64,000 nt of DNA from a virus. The position numbers were made by a program, and so were the translations under genes. Numbering within the stretch: position 1 is the stretch's first letter; each line of letters opens with the position of its first letter. The stretch spans positions 62,001 through 126,000 of IMG/VR virus record IMGVR_UViG_3300008952_001422. One strand, 5' to 3'. The notes under the pieces are model-generated. The model was not told where the DNA came from and did no database searches. It saw nothing but the letters and a program-made list of their open reading frames with translations. Shown in pieces: positions 25,450 to 33,556 of this stretch.

Positions 25450-25716
25450 ATGGCAGACAAACAAAAAACAGCGGCACCAGAGCAAACTGCTCCTAGTGTA
25501 ACAGTAAATGACCTGGTTAATATCTACAATATTATTGACCTGGCGTCAAAGCGTGGTGCCTTTCAAGCGAATGAACTTTCGTCTGTAGGTGCTGTTGCAA
25601 ATAAAGTCAAGGAATTTGTAGACCATGTCCAAGCGGCGCAAAAAGCGGCAGCCGAAGCGGCAGAAGGTAAAAACGCAGATGTTAAACCTGACGATAAGAA
25701 AGAGGGAGCAGAATAA
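25450..25716 (+). CDS. Conserved T4-like marine phage protein, unknown function
   Basis: 88 residues. The core VTVNDLVNIYNIIDLASKRG followed by AFQANELSSVG matches a small conserved hypothetical I recall from marine T4-like phages. Ala/Lys/Glu-rich C-terminal helix. Its stop overlaps the next ATG (TAATG), so both are in one unit. Confidence 0.6.
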   Translation: MADKQKTAAPEQTAPSVTVNDLVNIYNIIDLASKRGAFQANELSSVGAVANKVKEFVDHVQAAQKAAAEAAEGKNADVKPDDKKEGAE

Positions 25717-26381
25717 TGGCTGCCTTTATTAAACACGTAGGAACACACAAAGGCACTAACACTCGTTTGAGTGTAGTATTTTTGCGCCTACCTGACGACA
25801 AAGAGAATGCTTTAGCAGTATACAGTGATTCATTGCCAGATAAGTATCATGAAGATTTCATGAAGGCAGTTGAGTCTAAGGAAGGACAAGCCGCAAAAGA
25901 GTTATATGAGGTTCTTTCTCGCAAAGTATTTTGGAACGGTAACAATATGCTAGAGACTTTACATAAAGAAGGTCTGCTAGTTAAAATACCAGTCGATGCA
26001 ATTATTATGACACCTAACACCAACACTTCATTACCTTTGCCTGATTTACTAACGCAGATGGATGAAATTACTGGTGGTAAAGCAACTAGAACACCTGAAG
26101 CAACAAGCCAAACTGTTCAAGAAGCCGTTGCTGACCAGGTCGATAGAAGTTTGGGTGATGATAATAAAAAGATTGCTCAAAACTTACTAGTTCAGGCAGT
26201 AATGTTAGAACAAGAGGCTGAAAGAAAACGTGCAGAAGCGGTTAAGTATGACCCATCTCTTGCTGAGAAGGCAGAAAAACCAGCGAAACGTGGCAGAGGC
26301 AGACCTGCAGGTACAACTGCTAAAGCCATGAAGGCGAGAGCAGAAGCCGCCGCTCCAGCAGACGCCGTCCCAACGGAATAA
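25716..26381 (+). CDS. AT-hook-bearing phage protein of unknown function
   Basis: 221 residues. A globular N-terminal domain (residues 1-115) is followed by a helical linker. Then comes an AT-hook KRGRGRPAG (about residue 190), which grips the minor groove of AT-rich DNA, and an Ala-rich tail. It would suit DNA organisation or transcription control in an AT-rich genome. No enzymatic motif. Confidence 0.62.
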   Translation: MAAFIKHVGTHKGTNTRLSVVFLRLPDDKENALAVYSDSLPDKYHEDFMKAVESKEGQAAKELYEVLSRKVFWNGNNMLETLHKEGLLVKIPVDAIIMTPNTNTSLPLPDLLTQMDEITGGKATRTPEATSQTVQEAVADQVDRSLGDDNKKIAQNLLVQAVMLEQEAERKRAEAVKYDPSLAEKAEKPAKRGRGRPAGTTAKAMKARAEAAAPADAVPTE

Positions 26382-26417
26382 GCCTGCTAGTATATTAACT
26401 TTTAAGAGGAATCTGAA

Positions 26418-26780
26418 ATGATGAATGACCCAGACTTTGATAAGTTAATGGATGAAATATTTCCAATGAGTATTCCAACAGAATACGTAGAAAAAATACT
26501 AGTAACATTAGCAAGTGGTCAAATGATTGAAATGTCAGGTGATGAATTATTACATCCACTGCCACTTGCTGATGATTTAAATTGGGAAAGACTCGTACAC
26601 AGATTTGATAAGATTGCTGATGTTCAAGTAAAGATAAATGTTACAAAGATTAAATCTGATGTTTCTAAAAATGTAAAAACAATTCTAGGCGCCCATTTTA
26701 AAAGTAATAATACAGATACCGGAACTGTCAATGGAGAAATAGAAGATGAGAACAAGGACATATTGACCGGCAATGATTAA
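26418..26780 (+). CDS. Acidic protein of unknown function
   Basis: 120 residues (119 from ATG 26421). Leading acidic helix DPDFDKLMDEIFPM, a central SGQMIEMSGDELLHPLP segment and an Asp/Asn-rich tail. The tail overlaps the start of the DHFR gene by eight bases. No family recognised; similar sequences occur in marine T4-like phages as far as I recall. Confidence 0.55.
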   Translation: MMNDPDFDKLMDEIFPMSIPTEYVEKILVTLASGQMIEMSGDELLHPLPLADDLNWERLVHRFDKIADVQVKINVTKIKSDVSKNVKTILGAHFKSNNTDTGTVNGEIEDENKDILTGND

Positions 26781-27336
26781 CATGATACTGGCTGCCGATG
26801 AATTGGGCAGTATCGGATTCAAAAACGGCCTTCCCTGGCCAAAACTCAAAGAAGACTTACACTGGTTTAAACAACTCACTGAAATGAATGTAGTAGTTAT
26901 GGGTTCCAATACTTGGAAAAGTCTTGGTGTACACGCACCATTAACATCCAGATACAATTACGTAATAACTTCATCACATAAGAAAGATGATTTTCCTGGT
27001 TGTTTTGGAGTTTGTAATCCAAGTGAAGACTCAGTTGAGATTATTCTTAAGTCTTTAGACTTTGGTCATCCTGACAGAGATATATTTGTTATTGGTGGAA
27101 AGACTTTATTTGATGAAGCCTATGAGTATTGCGATGCTATATTTTTGACTAGAGTACACGACCAATATCCCTCAGATACTAAAGTTGATATAGAAAAGTA
27201 CATTGACGATTTTGTTATACTCAATCAATTGTATAGTCAAGGCACCCAACATATTCCTGATATAACGTTTGAAACCTATTTAAGAGCAGGTGAAGAAAAC
27301 GAGGAAATTGAATGGGATGACGATATACCATTCTAA
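26773..27336 (+). CDS. Dihydrofolate reductase
   Basis: Reduces dihydrofolate to tetrahydrofolate with NADPH. INMILAADELGSIGFKNGLPWP is the family N terminus, DLHWFKQLT carries the substrate-binding acid (Asp), and VVMGSNTWKSLG the NADPH site. Also PLTSRYNYVITSS and FVIGGKTLFDEAYEYCD. 187 aa, slightly long owing to an acidic C-terminal tail. ThyX is encoded in the same genome at 42314-43006; ThyX itself does not produce dihydrofolate. Begins within the end of the previous gene. Confidence 0.93.
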   Translation: MINMILAADELGSIGFKNGLPWPKLKEDLHWFKQLTEMNVVVMGSNTWKSLGVHAPLTSRYNYVITSSHKKDDFPGCFGVCNPSEDSVEIILKSLDFGHPDRDIFVIGGKTLFDEAYEYCDAIFLTRVHDQYPSDTKVDIEKYIDDFVILNQLYSQGTQHIPDITFETYLRAGEENEEIEWDDDIPF

Positions 27337-27340
27337 ATTA

Positions 27341-27348
27341 GATAAATA
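27341..27348 (+). promoter_or_regulatory. T4-type late promoter GATAAATA
   Basis: Just after the DHFR stop. Predicted +1 near 27354, inside the palindrome at 27351-27366. Confidence 0.65.
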
Positions 27349-27350
27349 AG

Positions 27351-27366
27351 TATAGTAATTACTATA
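27351..27366 (+). other. Palindrome at late start site
   Basis: TATAGTAATTACTATA is perfectly self-complementary over 16 bases and begins two bases after the late promoter. As RNA it would pair only in read-through transcripts from DHFR. A protein-binding site is the alternative. Confidence 0.45.
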
Positions 27367-27392
27367 ACCTTTTAACACCGGAGTACTAAATT

Positions 27393-27701
27393 ATGATAAA
27401 AGAAACTACTATCCTGCAAGGATTGGATGATGAACAGACTTACGAATCAGTTGATGCATTCTTCACTGCACATGGACTTGATGAGTGGAGAGCGAAAGAA
27501 CTAAAATGTTTTACTGATGCTGGTTTTGATGTTACTGACTCCACTAAACAGATGGCTGAAATGAGTTCAGATGGCAAACGTGTAATCATTACAGTTGCTT
27601 ATGCTGACCAAGCCGAAAAAGATGCTGTATTCGCCAATGCAGATGCAGGCGAAGGTCCAGCAGGACTTACACAATATATAACTGAAGACCACTTATTCTA
27701 A
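27393..27701 (+). CDS. Small acidic late protein of unknown function
   Basis: 102 residues, acidic. DAFFTAHGLDEWRAKELKCF, then KRVIITVAYADQAEKDAVF; a small alpha/beta fold similar in pattern to antibiotic-biosynthesis-monooxygenase-like ferredoxin folds, but not assignable. Ribosome site CCGGAG. Its last nine bases overlap the last nine of the convergent AspH-like gene. Confidence 0.55.
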   Translation: MIKETTILQGLDDEQTYESVDAFFTAHGLDEWRAKELKCFTDAGFDVTDSTKQMAEMSSDGKRVIITVAYADQAEKDAVFANADAGEGPAGLTQYITEDHLF

Positions 27702-28298
27702 ATCAAGTTCTAATTGATTTTTAGTCCTACCGTCTTTAGGCGGTAGGCAAAACACTATATGGAATCTCAAATGTCTTCCTGCATTTATGGCAGTATGCTT
27801 TTTGGTGGTGTCAACGTGATACGTAACTCCTTCGTGTAACTTTTCTACCTTCTCATCTATAATCATAAAACAATTTTCATTTGCTACTAATGGTAAATGA
27901 ATTCTGGATGTTTTATCGTTGTGATATGTTAGACATGTTTTCCAGTTCATCATCATATATCTACCACGAACTGCTCCATATTTTTCATTAAAGATATTAA
28001 TAACTTCTTCTGTATATGTTCCCTTTAGAAAATCACAAACCTCTGTAAAATCTATCTCATCTAAAATAACATCTCGCATCTTTGGCTTTGAATTTGGGTC
28101 AGTAGAATCATGGTTGTCCCAATCATAATGAAGACTAAGTGTACCTGAATTTGGTTGGTCTTCTACAGGAGTGCCAGAAATGGTTTGTATTGACATTTGA
28201 CCATTGTTCTCAATAAGAAACTGGTCAACGTTCAAATCATACATCTCCTTTCGAAGTCTATCGTAATCAATGTCTATGTCTATTTTAGTTACGTTCAT
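27693..28298 (-). CDS. AspH-like 2-oxoglutarate/Fe(II) dioxygenase
   Basis: 201 residues. The C-terminal half fits aspartyl/asparaginyl beta-hydroxylases: SRIHLPLVANENCFMIID with the first iron-ligand His, then KHTAINAGRHLRFHIVF with the second His and the Arg that binds 2-oxoglutarate. This subfamily uses a two-His site with a weak acid. It hydroxylates Asp or Asn side chains in proteins or small molecules. It lies at the 3' end of the long minus-strand operon, 12 bases after the transporter gene. The substrate is unknown; a product of the radical SAM genes is possible. Confidence 0.72.
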   Translation of the reverse strand: MNVTKIDIDIDYDRLRKEMYDLNVDQFLIENNGQMSIQTISGTPVEDQPNSGTLSLHYDWDNHDSTDPNSKPKMRDVILDEIDFTEVCDFLKGTYTEEVINIFNEKYGAVRGRYMMMNWKTCLTYHNDKTSRIHLPLVANENCFMIIDEKVEKLHEGVTYHVDTTKKHTAINAGRHLRFHIVFCLPPKDGRTKNQLELDLE

Positions 28299-28310
28299 TT
28301 GTTTTATCCT

Positions 28311-29072
28311 TTAAATTATTCCCATGTCATAAAAGTATTTTATCATCATTGCAAATGATACAACAACAATCAGTACTCTAATGACGGCAGGATTTGCTTT
28401 GATGAGATAATGGGCGCCTAATATTGACCCAATTATTTGACTAATCATCATAAGTAATGCGAGTTCCCAAACGATATGTCCATACGATACGAATACAATT
28501 ACGGATGCGATATTAGTTGAGAAATTTAATGGTTTTGCTATGATACTTGCTGTTATTAAGCCGAGTCGTTTGTAAACGGTAGTTGCCATTACAAAAAAGG
28601 ACCCAGTACCAGGACCGAACATACCGTCATAAAATCCAATGGCAGGCACAACTACATCACGATAACTTAATACACGTGATGTCTTAAATTTTCGCAATTT
28701 GGGTGCGACTAAGAAATAAACACCAGTAATAACAAGTACAATTGGAACAATGATAGATAAAGTATCAGTATCAATATATTGTACTATAAACGCCCCGACC
28801 AGGGCACCAAGAAATGCTGTAATTACAATGGGTCGAATTTCTCTCCAGTCAAACTTCTTCTTTTTAAGTAATAATAATGTTGCAGAACCAACACCAACAG
28901 TTGTTTGTAGTTTGTGAGTGCCAAGGGCAAATATTGGTGAGATACCGCTCATTAATAATGCTGGAATAGTTAATAATCCTCCACATCCGCCTAATGTATT
29001 TAAAAATCCTGCTAAACCTCCAATAGCAAATAGGAATATTAGCATTTCTATTGAATAATTAATTAATTCCAT
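28311..29072 (-). CDS. TauE/SafE-family membrane transporter
   Basis: 253 residues with about eight predicted membrane spans. Two family repeats are visible: GGLAGFLNTLGGCGGLLTIPA with LGTHKLQTTVGV in the first half, and GFYDGMFGPGTGSFFVM with NFSTNIASV in the second. TauE/SafE proteins export sulfite, sulfonates or related small anions. A phage copy next to a PLP enzyme could export or import a sulfur compound during infection. The ATG follows AGGATGAG and six bases separate it from the PLP gene. Confidence 0.85.
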   Translation of the reverse strand: MELINYSIEMLIFLFAIGGLAGFLNTLGGCGGLLTIPALLMSGISPIFALGTHKLQTTVGVGSATLLLLKKKKFDWREIRPIVITAFLGALVGAFIVQYIDTDTLSIIVPIVLVITGVYFLVAPKLRKFKTSRVLSYRDVVVPAIGFYDGMFGPGTGSFFVMATTVYKRLGLITASIIAKPLNFSTNIASVIVFVSYGHIVWELALLMMISQIIGSILGAHYLIKANPAVIRVLIVVVSFAMMIKYFYDMGII

Positions 29073-29078
29073 TTAATC

Positions 29079-29993
29079 TCATCCTGGTAAATCTTCCTCA
29101 TTATGACCTTGAAAAGGGTCATCATCATCATAATAGTTATCTTCTTTCTGGTTTAACAATGATTGGATATCACTTTCTAATTCATCTGTTATACAAATCT
29201 TATTGCCTTTTTCATCGAGTACCCACATCCATATTTCTAGTGCGGTGTATTCCGGATGATTCTTTACATATTCTTCTTGTAGTTTCTTTCCGTGTTCAGT
29301 AATATATAGAGGTCCAAACTTTGGTAAGATAGCATTTGCTACTGTCACTGCGTTAATATTGTAGTAGTTATAATTCATTAGTTTACTTATAGGAATAGTT
29401 AGACTTGGTGCTAAATCGTTTCCAAATAATATTCCTGCTCTTATTCCACCCAATAGAAAACTTTTACTAAGACTAAATGCAGTACAATCTATAACTGAAT
29501 CTTCAACATTCATTGTTTCTAAACTTGTTCCATAGAATGCACAGTCTAAAAATATCTTACTATTTGTCTTTTTACATTGCTTTTTTAGTTTGGGAAACCA
29601 AGTAGAAATACTACCTGTGTGGTTAGGTTGACTAACGATAATGTAACTATTTTCCTCTATCGTGTCTAGGTCCGCATGGTGGACGCACTCAGCCGTATAT
29701 GGTGATAACAATGATTCATAGAATCTATAGTCATCTTCAAAGTAATAAAACTTATTAACAGTCTTTGACCTATAAGCAACTTGATTAACTATTGCATCGT
29801 GTATTCCATTACATATTGCCCAGTCAGAAAACTTATCTACTCCAGTAAATCTAGATGTCCAGTTAATCCAATTAGTTCTATATTCCTCTAGTTCTACTTG
29901 TGTTCCTTTGTTTTTAAACTTAAGGTCATCTAGTACTTTTCGAACTTGTCTTGGACAAAAACAATGAACTGCATCTTCTGGTGAATTTTTCAT
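29079..29993 (-). CDS. PLP-dependent aminotransferase-like enzyme (fold type I)
   Basis: 304 residues from ATG 29993. KIFLDCAFYGTS contains the Asp that binds the PLP ring nitrogen, and CTAFSLSKSFLLGGIRAGILF is the aldimine Lys motif (SxSKxFxxxGxRxG) of aspartate-aminotransferase-like enzymes. The protein is shorter than usual (about 400 aa) and lacks most of the N-terminal arm. The acidic tail contains DDDDPF. The start overlaps the stop of the membrane microprotein (TAATG). It could supply or modify an amino group for the radical SAM products. Confidence 0.78.
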   Translation of the reverse strand: MKNSPEDAVHCFCPRQVRKVLDDLKFKNKGTQVELEEYRTNWINWTSRFTGVDKFSDWAICNGIHDAIVNQVAYRSKTVNKFYYFEDDYRFYESLLSPYTAECVHHADLDTIEENSYIIVSQPNHTGSISTWFPKLKKQCKKTNSKIFLDCAFYGTSLETMNVEDSVIDCTAFSLSKSFLLGGIRAGILFGNDLAPSLTIPISKLMNYNYYNINAVTVANAILPKFGPLYITEHGKKLQEEYVKNHPEYTALEIWMWVLDEKGNKICITDELESDIQSLLNQKEDNYYDDDDPFQGHNEEDLPG

Positions 29994-30094
29994 TACTTGC
30001 CTTTTAATACTAGTATTGTTAATAATATACCCACTGATAATCCCACTGCAAACCCACAAAGAGTGTACATCATAATGAACAACTTAATAGTCAT
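29993..30094 (-). CDS. 33-aa single-span membrane microprotein
   Basis: [13 protein letters not shown], then [17 protein letters not shown] and a KGK end: one membrane span with a basic C terminus. The ATG overlaps the bL33 stop (ATGA) and its stop overlaps the PLP gene start (TAATG). Confidence 0.55.
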   Translation of the reverse strand: MTIKLFIMMYTLCGFAVGLSVGILLTILVLKGK

Positions 30095-30246
30095 TTCTTA
30101 ATCTTTTTCTCATTGTACACTACATGCTTACGTACAAATGGGTCATACATATTCAACTTCATCTTTTCTGGATGTAGTCGTTGATTCTTATGTCGTGTAT
30201 AAAAGTGTGCTGACTCTGATGATTGCATTCTAATTTTTGTTCTCAT
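30091..30246 (-). CDS. rpmG: Ribosomal protein bL33 homologue
   Basis: 51 residues. It aligns along its whole length with bacterial bL33: [30 protein letters not shown], then [18 protein letters not shown]. It is the Cys-free (zinc-independent) type. bL33 sits on the large subunit near the E site. Stop overlaps the downstream microprotein (ATGA); one base from the upstream membrane-protein gene. A second ribosomal protein (bL31) is encoded at 56644-56862. Function in phage unknown; replacing host bL33 to alter translation is an inference. Confidence 0.92.
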   Translation of the reverse strand: MRTKIRMQSSESAHFYTRHKNQRLHPEKMKLNMYDPFVRKHVVYNEKKIKK

Positions 30247-30247
30247 A

Positions 30248-30487
30248 TTAACCTCTTATCTTTTTAGTAATCCAAAGAACTGCGGCATAAACCGCAAGTC
30301 CATACAATGTTGCAAATGCTAATTCAGGTAAATAATTATAAATCTTCTCAATAAATTCTATTGTTGCGGCTACATCTCCTGTAGTTGAAGAACCAGTAGC
30401 ATTACCTGAGTCTACAACTATCGTTTTACTATAGTCGCCCGAAACATCTCCAACACTTTGTTGGATATCTAATGTATTATCTGCCAT
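30248..30487 (-). CDS. Small membrane protein, C-terminal span
   Basis: 79 residues. A polar N-terminal half rich in Asp/Ser/Gly/Thr ([20 protein letters not shown]), then one strong span ([24 protein letters not shown]) ending in positive residues. It could be a tail-anchored protein or a small holin-like protein. Ribosome site AAGGAG. Confidence 0.5.
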   Translation of the reverse strand: MADNTLDIQQSVGDVSGDYSKTIVVDSGNATGSSTTGDVAATIEFIEKIYNYLPELAFATLYGLAVYAAVLWITKKIRG

Positions 30488-30489
30488 GT

Positions 30490-30612
30490 TTATCTCCTTC
30501 GTACTTTTTCATGAAACTCAACAATACTCTCCAATTTCTCTATACGTTTGGTCAGAGTATTTATGAGTTCTTCCAGTGCCTCAATCTTTTCTTTCATCTC
30601 ATCTAGTGTCAT
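30490..30612 (-). CDS. 40-aa coiled-coil microprotein
   Basis: The whole protein is a heptad-patterned helix (LDEMKEKIEALEELINTLTK, then RIEKLESIVEF). Ends RRR. Two bases separate it from the membrane-protein start. Oligomerisation adaptor is a guess from the coiled coil. Confidence 0.55.
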   Translation of the reverse strand: MTLDEMKEKIEALEELINTLTKRIEKLESIVEFHEKVRRR

Positions 30613-30617
30613 TGGCG

Positions 30618-30866
30618 TTAACTCTTTTTTGTTTTTATCACCTTCTTTGGTTTCTCAGCAGTTTTTCCAGTCAGCATTGCTGATGGCTTTTCAGCAGTTA
30701 TAGCCTTCTTTTTTGCAGTTGGCTTTTTCGCTGTCATGGCTTTGCTTTTGGCAGGTGCTTTCTTACTTTTACCTGACAAATATGATGGTGTATATCCCGC
30801 CGGGCTTACTCCTTTGCCAAAGAATAGTTCTGTTAATGTTGGCCACTCACTTATTGGTTTCCACAT
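30618..30866 (-). CDS. Lys/Ala/Pro-rich histone-H1-like protein
   Basis: 82 residues from ATG 30866 (ribosome site AAGGAG). The N terminus is MWKPISEWPTLTELFFGKG. The last 50 residues are AKKP-type repeats (KKAPAKSK, AKKPTAKKK, AEKPSAM, TAEKPKK) like H1 tails or phage DNA-condensing proteins. A modified precursor peptide with a leader-like N terminus and repetitive core is a second possibility, since it lies directly downstream of a radical SAM gene. Confidence 0.55.
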   Translation of the reverse strand: MWKPISEWPTLTELFFGKGVSPAGYTPSYLSGKSKKAPAKSKAMTAKKPTAKKKAITAEKPSAMLTGKTAEKPKKVIKTKKS

Positions 30867-30867
30867 T

Positions 30868-32043
30868 TTATTTCTCCTTATTAAATGATGTATCACCTGG
30901 ATAAATTGGTATCATTGCACCAGGTTTACGTTTTGGTATTTTACTGTCTGCACTACTGACACAACTGTCACTAATACAAACTTTAGGGGCATCAAATAAC
31001 TTGAACCCACTCTCTACATACCCAAGTGGCTTATCCGCACAACTGTACGAACGTTTTATTGAACCATCTGGCTCCCTAATAATGATACCTTTGAACCCAC
31101 TAGTACATTCCCATCCCTTAAACTTATTAAAGTTAAAGGCATTAAAACGTTCTGCTTGGTCCATGTACCATTTCTTTCCTTTACTATCTTGAAATTCTAC
31201 TTGCATAATTGGTGGAACAGACTTGTCATCTCCGTTATCTATATCCATTTTCCACATACCTACTTTAGGTTTTGGTCTCGTAACTTTTATGCCAGTTTCT
31301 TTCTGTAATTCTGTAGTGTAGTCACGTTGCGGCATGCCATTACGCATTGTTTCTAATTGTTTATCAGTGTACCCAGACACAACAAACGAAGCAGTTGGGT
31401 CACTCTGAGGTTTTAGTGTAACATTTATCCCACGGTTATGAAAGTACATTGCATTATCCCAATCTCTATCAAACCAGTCAGGTACTAAAACCATATTGAT
31501 TGTTACTTGTACATCATGTTCCATACAGAACAATAACTTGTCTGCAAAGACTACCTTCTCTGCGTATTCAGTATGAAATGATGCAGTAATACTTGCTCTA
31601 TGCATCTTAGCAACAGTATCACAATATGTCTGATGCCATTTCATATTACGTGACATATTAGTTGTCATATGTACTGATGTATAATTTGTATTCTCTACAT
31701 CATTTGCTATGTGATTGAGTATGTCCAGATATCCAGGATGGAATGTTGGTTCACCACCCGACAAACTGAAATGAAATGAATTGAAACCATTGCCTCTTGC
31801 TTGTCTTTTAATCTCGTCAATTGTTGCTAGACATAGTTCAGTCGGTCTATGGTCTTTTCTATCACTTCTAGCATACGGCCAACAATAAGAACACTTATAG
31901 TTACAGAATCTTCCCAGTAACCAACTTACTGAAAACAAATCTCTATATAATAGTGTTCGTTGTCCTACACTAACAAGGTCATCATATGGTATCTTAGTGA
32001 AATCATATTGTGACCAATATAATTCATCTTTTTCTTTATTCAT
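30868..32043 (-). CDS. Radical SAM enzyme with C-terminal Cys motif
   Basis: 391 residues. The [4Fe-4S]-SAM motif is CNYKCSYC (Cys47, 51, 54). SGGEPT (about 93) is the SAM-binding GGE motif. A C-terminal Cys set (WECTSG, SYSCADKP, VCISDSCVSSADSK) suggests an auxiliary cluster as in SPASM or twitch enzymes. The core is unusually far from the N terminus. The ATG overlaps the upstream stop (ATGA). It is the distal member of the array, next to the repetitive basic protein. Substrate unknown. Confidence 0.9.
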   Translation of the reverse strand: MNKEKDELYWSQYDFTKIPYDDLVSVGQRTLLYRDLFSVSWLLGRFCNYKCSYCWPYARSDRKDHRPTELCLATIDEIKRQARGNGFNSFHFSLSGGEPTFHPGYLDILNHIANDVENTNYTSVHMTTNMSRNMKWHQTYCDTVAKMHRASITASFHTEYAEKVVFADKLLFCMEHDVQVTINMVLVPDWFDRDWDNAMYFHNRGINVTLKPQSDPTASFVVSGYTDKQLETMRNGMPQRDYTTELQKETGIKVTRPKPKVGMWKMDIDNGDDKSVPPIMQVEFQDSKGKKWYMDQAERFNAFNFNKFKGWECTSGFKGIIIREPDGSIKRSYSCADKPLGYVESGFKLFDAPKVCISDSCVSSADSKIPKRKPGAMIPIYPGDTSFNKEK

Positions 32044-32396
32044 TTACGACTCATTCCACATGGCTCATTAAACGTAACATTAAAGAATCGTTGTTTCGTT
32101 TCATATGCCTGTTCAATTCTCTTATAATCTATTCCAACTGCACTTAAAATGTGGCGCATATCTTCTCTGTCTTCATCATTCATTTGCTCTCGTACTTGGT
32201 CTTTTACATCTTGTGAAATCATATCATAGATACTACCATAACACCATTCACAAAATGTAACTGGTATTACACCAAAGTATCCTTGCATTCCACCACGGTC
32301 TTCGTCATATTCACTATTACAAACACTACACGTTGATGGTGGTGTAAATGTTAAAGTATCATTGTCCTGTATAGTCTTTACATTCGTCTTTTTCAT
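32040..32396 (-). CDS. Small zinc-finger protein of unknown function
   Basis: 118 residues from ATG 32396, chosen for its AGGAG ribosome site; ATG 32420 is in frame upstream but has no site. Two CxxC pairs (CSVC near residue 23, CEWC near 48) form one zinc site or a small cluster site, followed by a helical acidic part. Overlaps the radical SAM start (ATGA). Could be an adaptor or chaperone for that enzyme. Confidence 0.6.
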   Translation of the reverse strand: MKKTNVKTIQDNDTLTFTPPSTCSVCNSEYDEDRGGMQGYFGVIPVTFCEWCYGSIYDMISQDVKDQVREQMNDEDREDMRHILSAVGIDYKRIEQAYETKQRFFNVTFNEPCGMSRK

Positions 32397-32532
32397 TTGC
32401 TCTCCTGTTACGTTCAACAATATATCTATACCATTTCATTAACCAAAGCACTCTTTGAGGATAGTGGTCAGGATTAGGTATATTTTCTTCTCCAAAATAA
32501 TCAATAAATCCTTGTATTTCTTCGTCACTCAT
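32359..32532 (-). CDS. 57-aa protein of unknown function
   Basis: MSDEEIQGFIDYFGEENIPN, then HYPQRVLWLMKWYRYIVERNRR: an acidic helix, a Pro/Asn turn and an aromatic helix. I recall similar short phage sequences. The ATG overlaps the SPASM gene's stop (ATGA), and the 3' end overlaps the zinc-finger gene by 38 bases in another frame. Confidence 0.5.
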   Translation of the reverse strand: MSDEEIQGFIDYFGEENIPNPDHYPQRVLWLMKWYRYIVERNRRANEKDECKDYTGQ

Positions 32533-32846
32533 AGTGGTTTATCTCTTTCTTCTTTTGCACAGTTTGTTTGACAAACTTCTAAGCCTGTCATATTATTTTC
32601 AATCCATTCAAAGATTGGACCTTCTATAATCTCTTCCATAGAATAATGATGTATATTATGATACTTCTTATCTATGCCTGATTCATTCCATAACCCAGTC
32701 ATTCTTCTTGCAATGCCAAACCAACAACAAGGTAATACATATCCCTTTGATGTGATGTAAAGATTTCCCATTGTCTTATGGAATGTTCCTTTGCCATTTC
32801 CAATCGTTGCTTTACATTTAGGTTCTATTTCAAAAGTCTTGGTCAT
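32529..32846 (-). CDS. Stand-alone SPASM-type domain (C-terminal half of a split radical SAM enzyme)
   Basis: 105 residues without the SAM-cluster motif. KCKATIG, a Gly-rich turn, YITSKGYVLPCCWFGIAR and VCQTNCAKEE match the C-terminal cluster-binding domain of the enzyme at 44588-45679 (KCKVAAEK, YLSAEGLILPCCWVAGSM, VCAQKCGEEF). The ATG overlaps the stop of the radical SAM core gene (ATGA), so both are made together and probably form one complex. The Cys residues for the auxiliary cluster are kept. Confidence 0.78.
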   Translation of the reverse strand: MTKTFEIEPKCKATIGNGKGTFHKTMGNLYITSKGYVLPCCWFGIARRMTGLWNESGIDKKYHNIHHYSMEEIIEGPIFEWIENNMTGLEVCQTNCAKEERDKPL

Positions 32847-33553
32847 GCAGTTACTCCTTCATAACCTGCCGGCAAAACGATTTCATCTATTTCATTCTCA
32901 GGATTAGTATTTCTAAAAGACTTGATAACTACAAATCTTTCAAATTTCTCTGCTTCTGATAACTTTTTAATGTCTGCTATCTGATGCTGATTCCATTTGA
33001 ATACAATAAATTGCCAACCTGCCCTACCACCTGAAGAGATATATGCTCTCCAGTTCTTCTGTAAAGTTTTCCAATCAACATTCTTTCTATAGAGATGATT
33101 AGTTTCTTCATCTCCATCTATTCCAAAAACAACGGTCAGACGATTATTCAATTCTTTAGACAGTTTCCCTAATTCACTCCAGAAACTTTCATTTCTTGAC
33201 CCACCGTTAACATGAACCCAAATGTTTTTCTCTTTATTATCTAAGTAATAAAAATATTTTATAATTTCTATTACATCTGGATTTATTACAGGTTCATCAA
33301 CATTACCACACAAAACTATTTCATCTAAGTGTGTCCATTTATTTGGTAAAAAAGTCTTCTTTATATCTGCTATTGATAGAAAAGTATTGTTTAGTTCAAT
33401 ATCATAATCTAATGTAAAATCTTTTCGTTCTTCAGATGTTTCATTCTGAAGTTCAATCATATAGTTTCTTTCACATTGTGAACAGAAAGCATTACAGTAG
33501 TTGGTTATTTCTAACTGTAACCGTCCTATATTACCTTCTTTTGCCCAAATCAT
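32843..33553 (-). CDS. Radical SAM core protein (N-terminal half of a split enzyme)
   Basis: 236 residues. Cluster motif CNAFCSQC (Cys20, 24, 27). CGNVDEPVINPD (about 82) replaces the GGE motif, exactly as CGNFGDPIIATD does in the gene at 44588-45679. FGIDGDEETNHLYRKNV is the next conserved block. It ends where the SPASM domain should begin, and that domain is encoded as the next ORF with an ATGA overlap. The core alone is a complete TIM-like barrel by length. Confidence 0.88.
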   Translation of the reverse strand: MIWAKEGNIGRLQLEITNYCNAFCSQCERNYMIELQNETSEERKDFTLDYDIELNNTFLSIADIKKTFLPNKWTHLDEIVLCGNVDEPVINPDVIEIIKYFYYLDNKEKNIWVHVNGGSRNESFWSELGKLSKELNNRLTVVFGIDGDEETNHLYRKNVDWKTLQKNWRAYISSGGRAGWQFIVFKWNQHQIADIKKLSEAEKFERFVVIKSFRNTNPENEIDEIVLPAGYEGVTA

Positions 33554-33556
33554 CTA

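Noticed and set aside
27725-27747. Terminator from the CCTACCG/CGGTAGG stem
   Set aside because: It lies in the coding end of the AspH-like gene and is followed by no T run on either strand.
29994-30059. N-terminal extension of the PLP enzyme
   Set aside because: The segment overlaps a separate small membrane gene, and the internal ATG at 29993 forms a TAATG junction.
32529-33553. Sequencing frameshift in a radical SAM gene
   Set aside because: The junction is an exact ATGA coupling like others in the operon, and no conserved residue is lost. An error cannot be excluded without reads.
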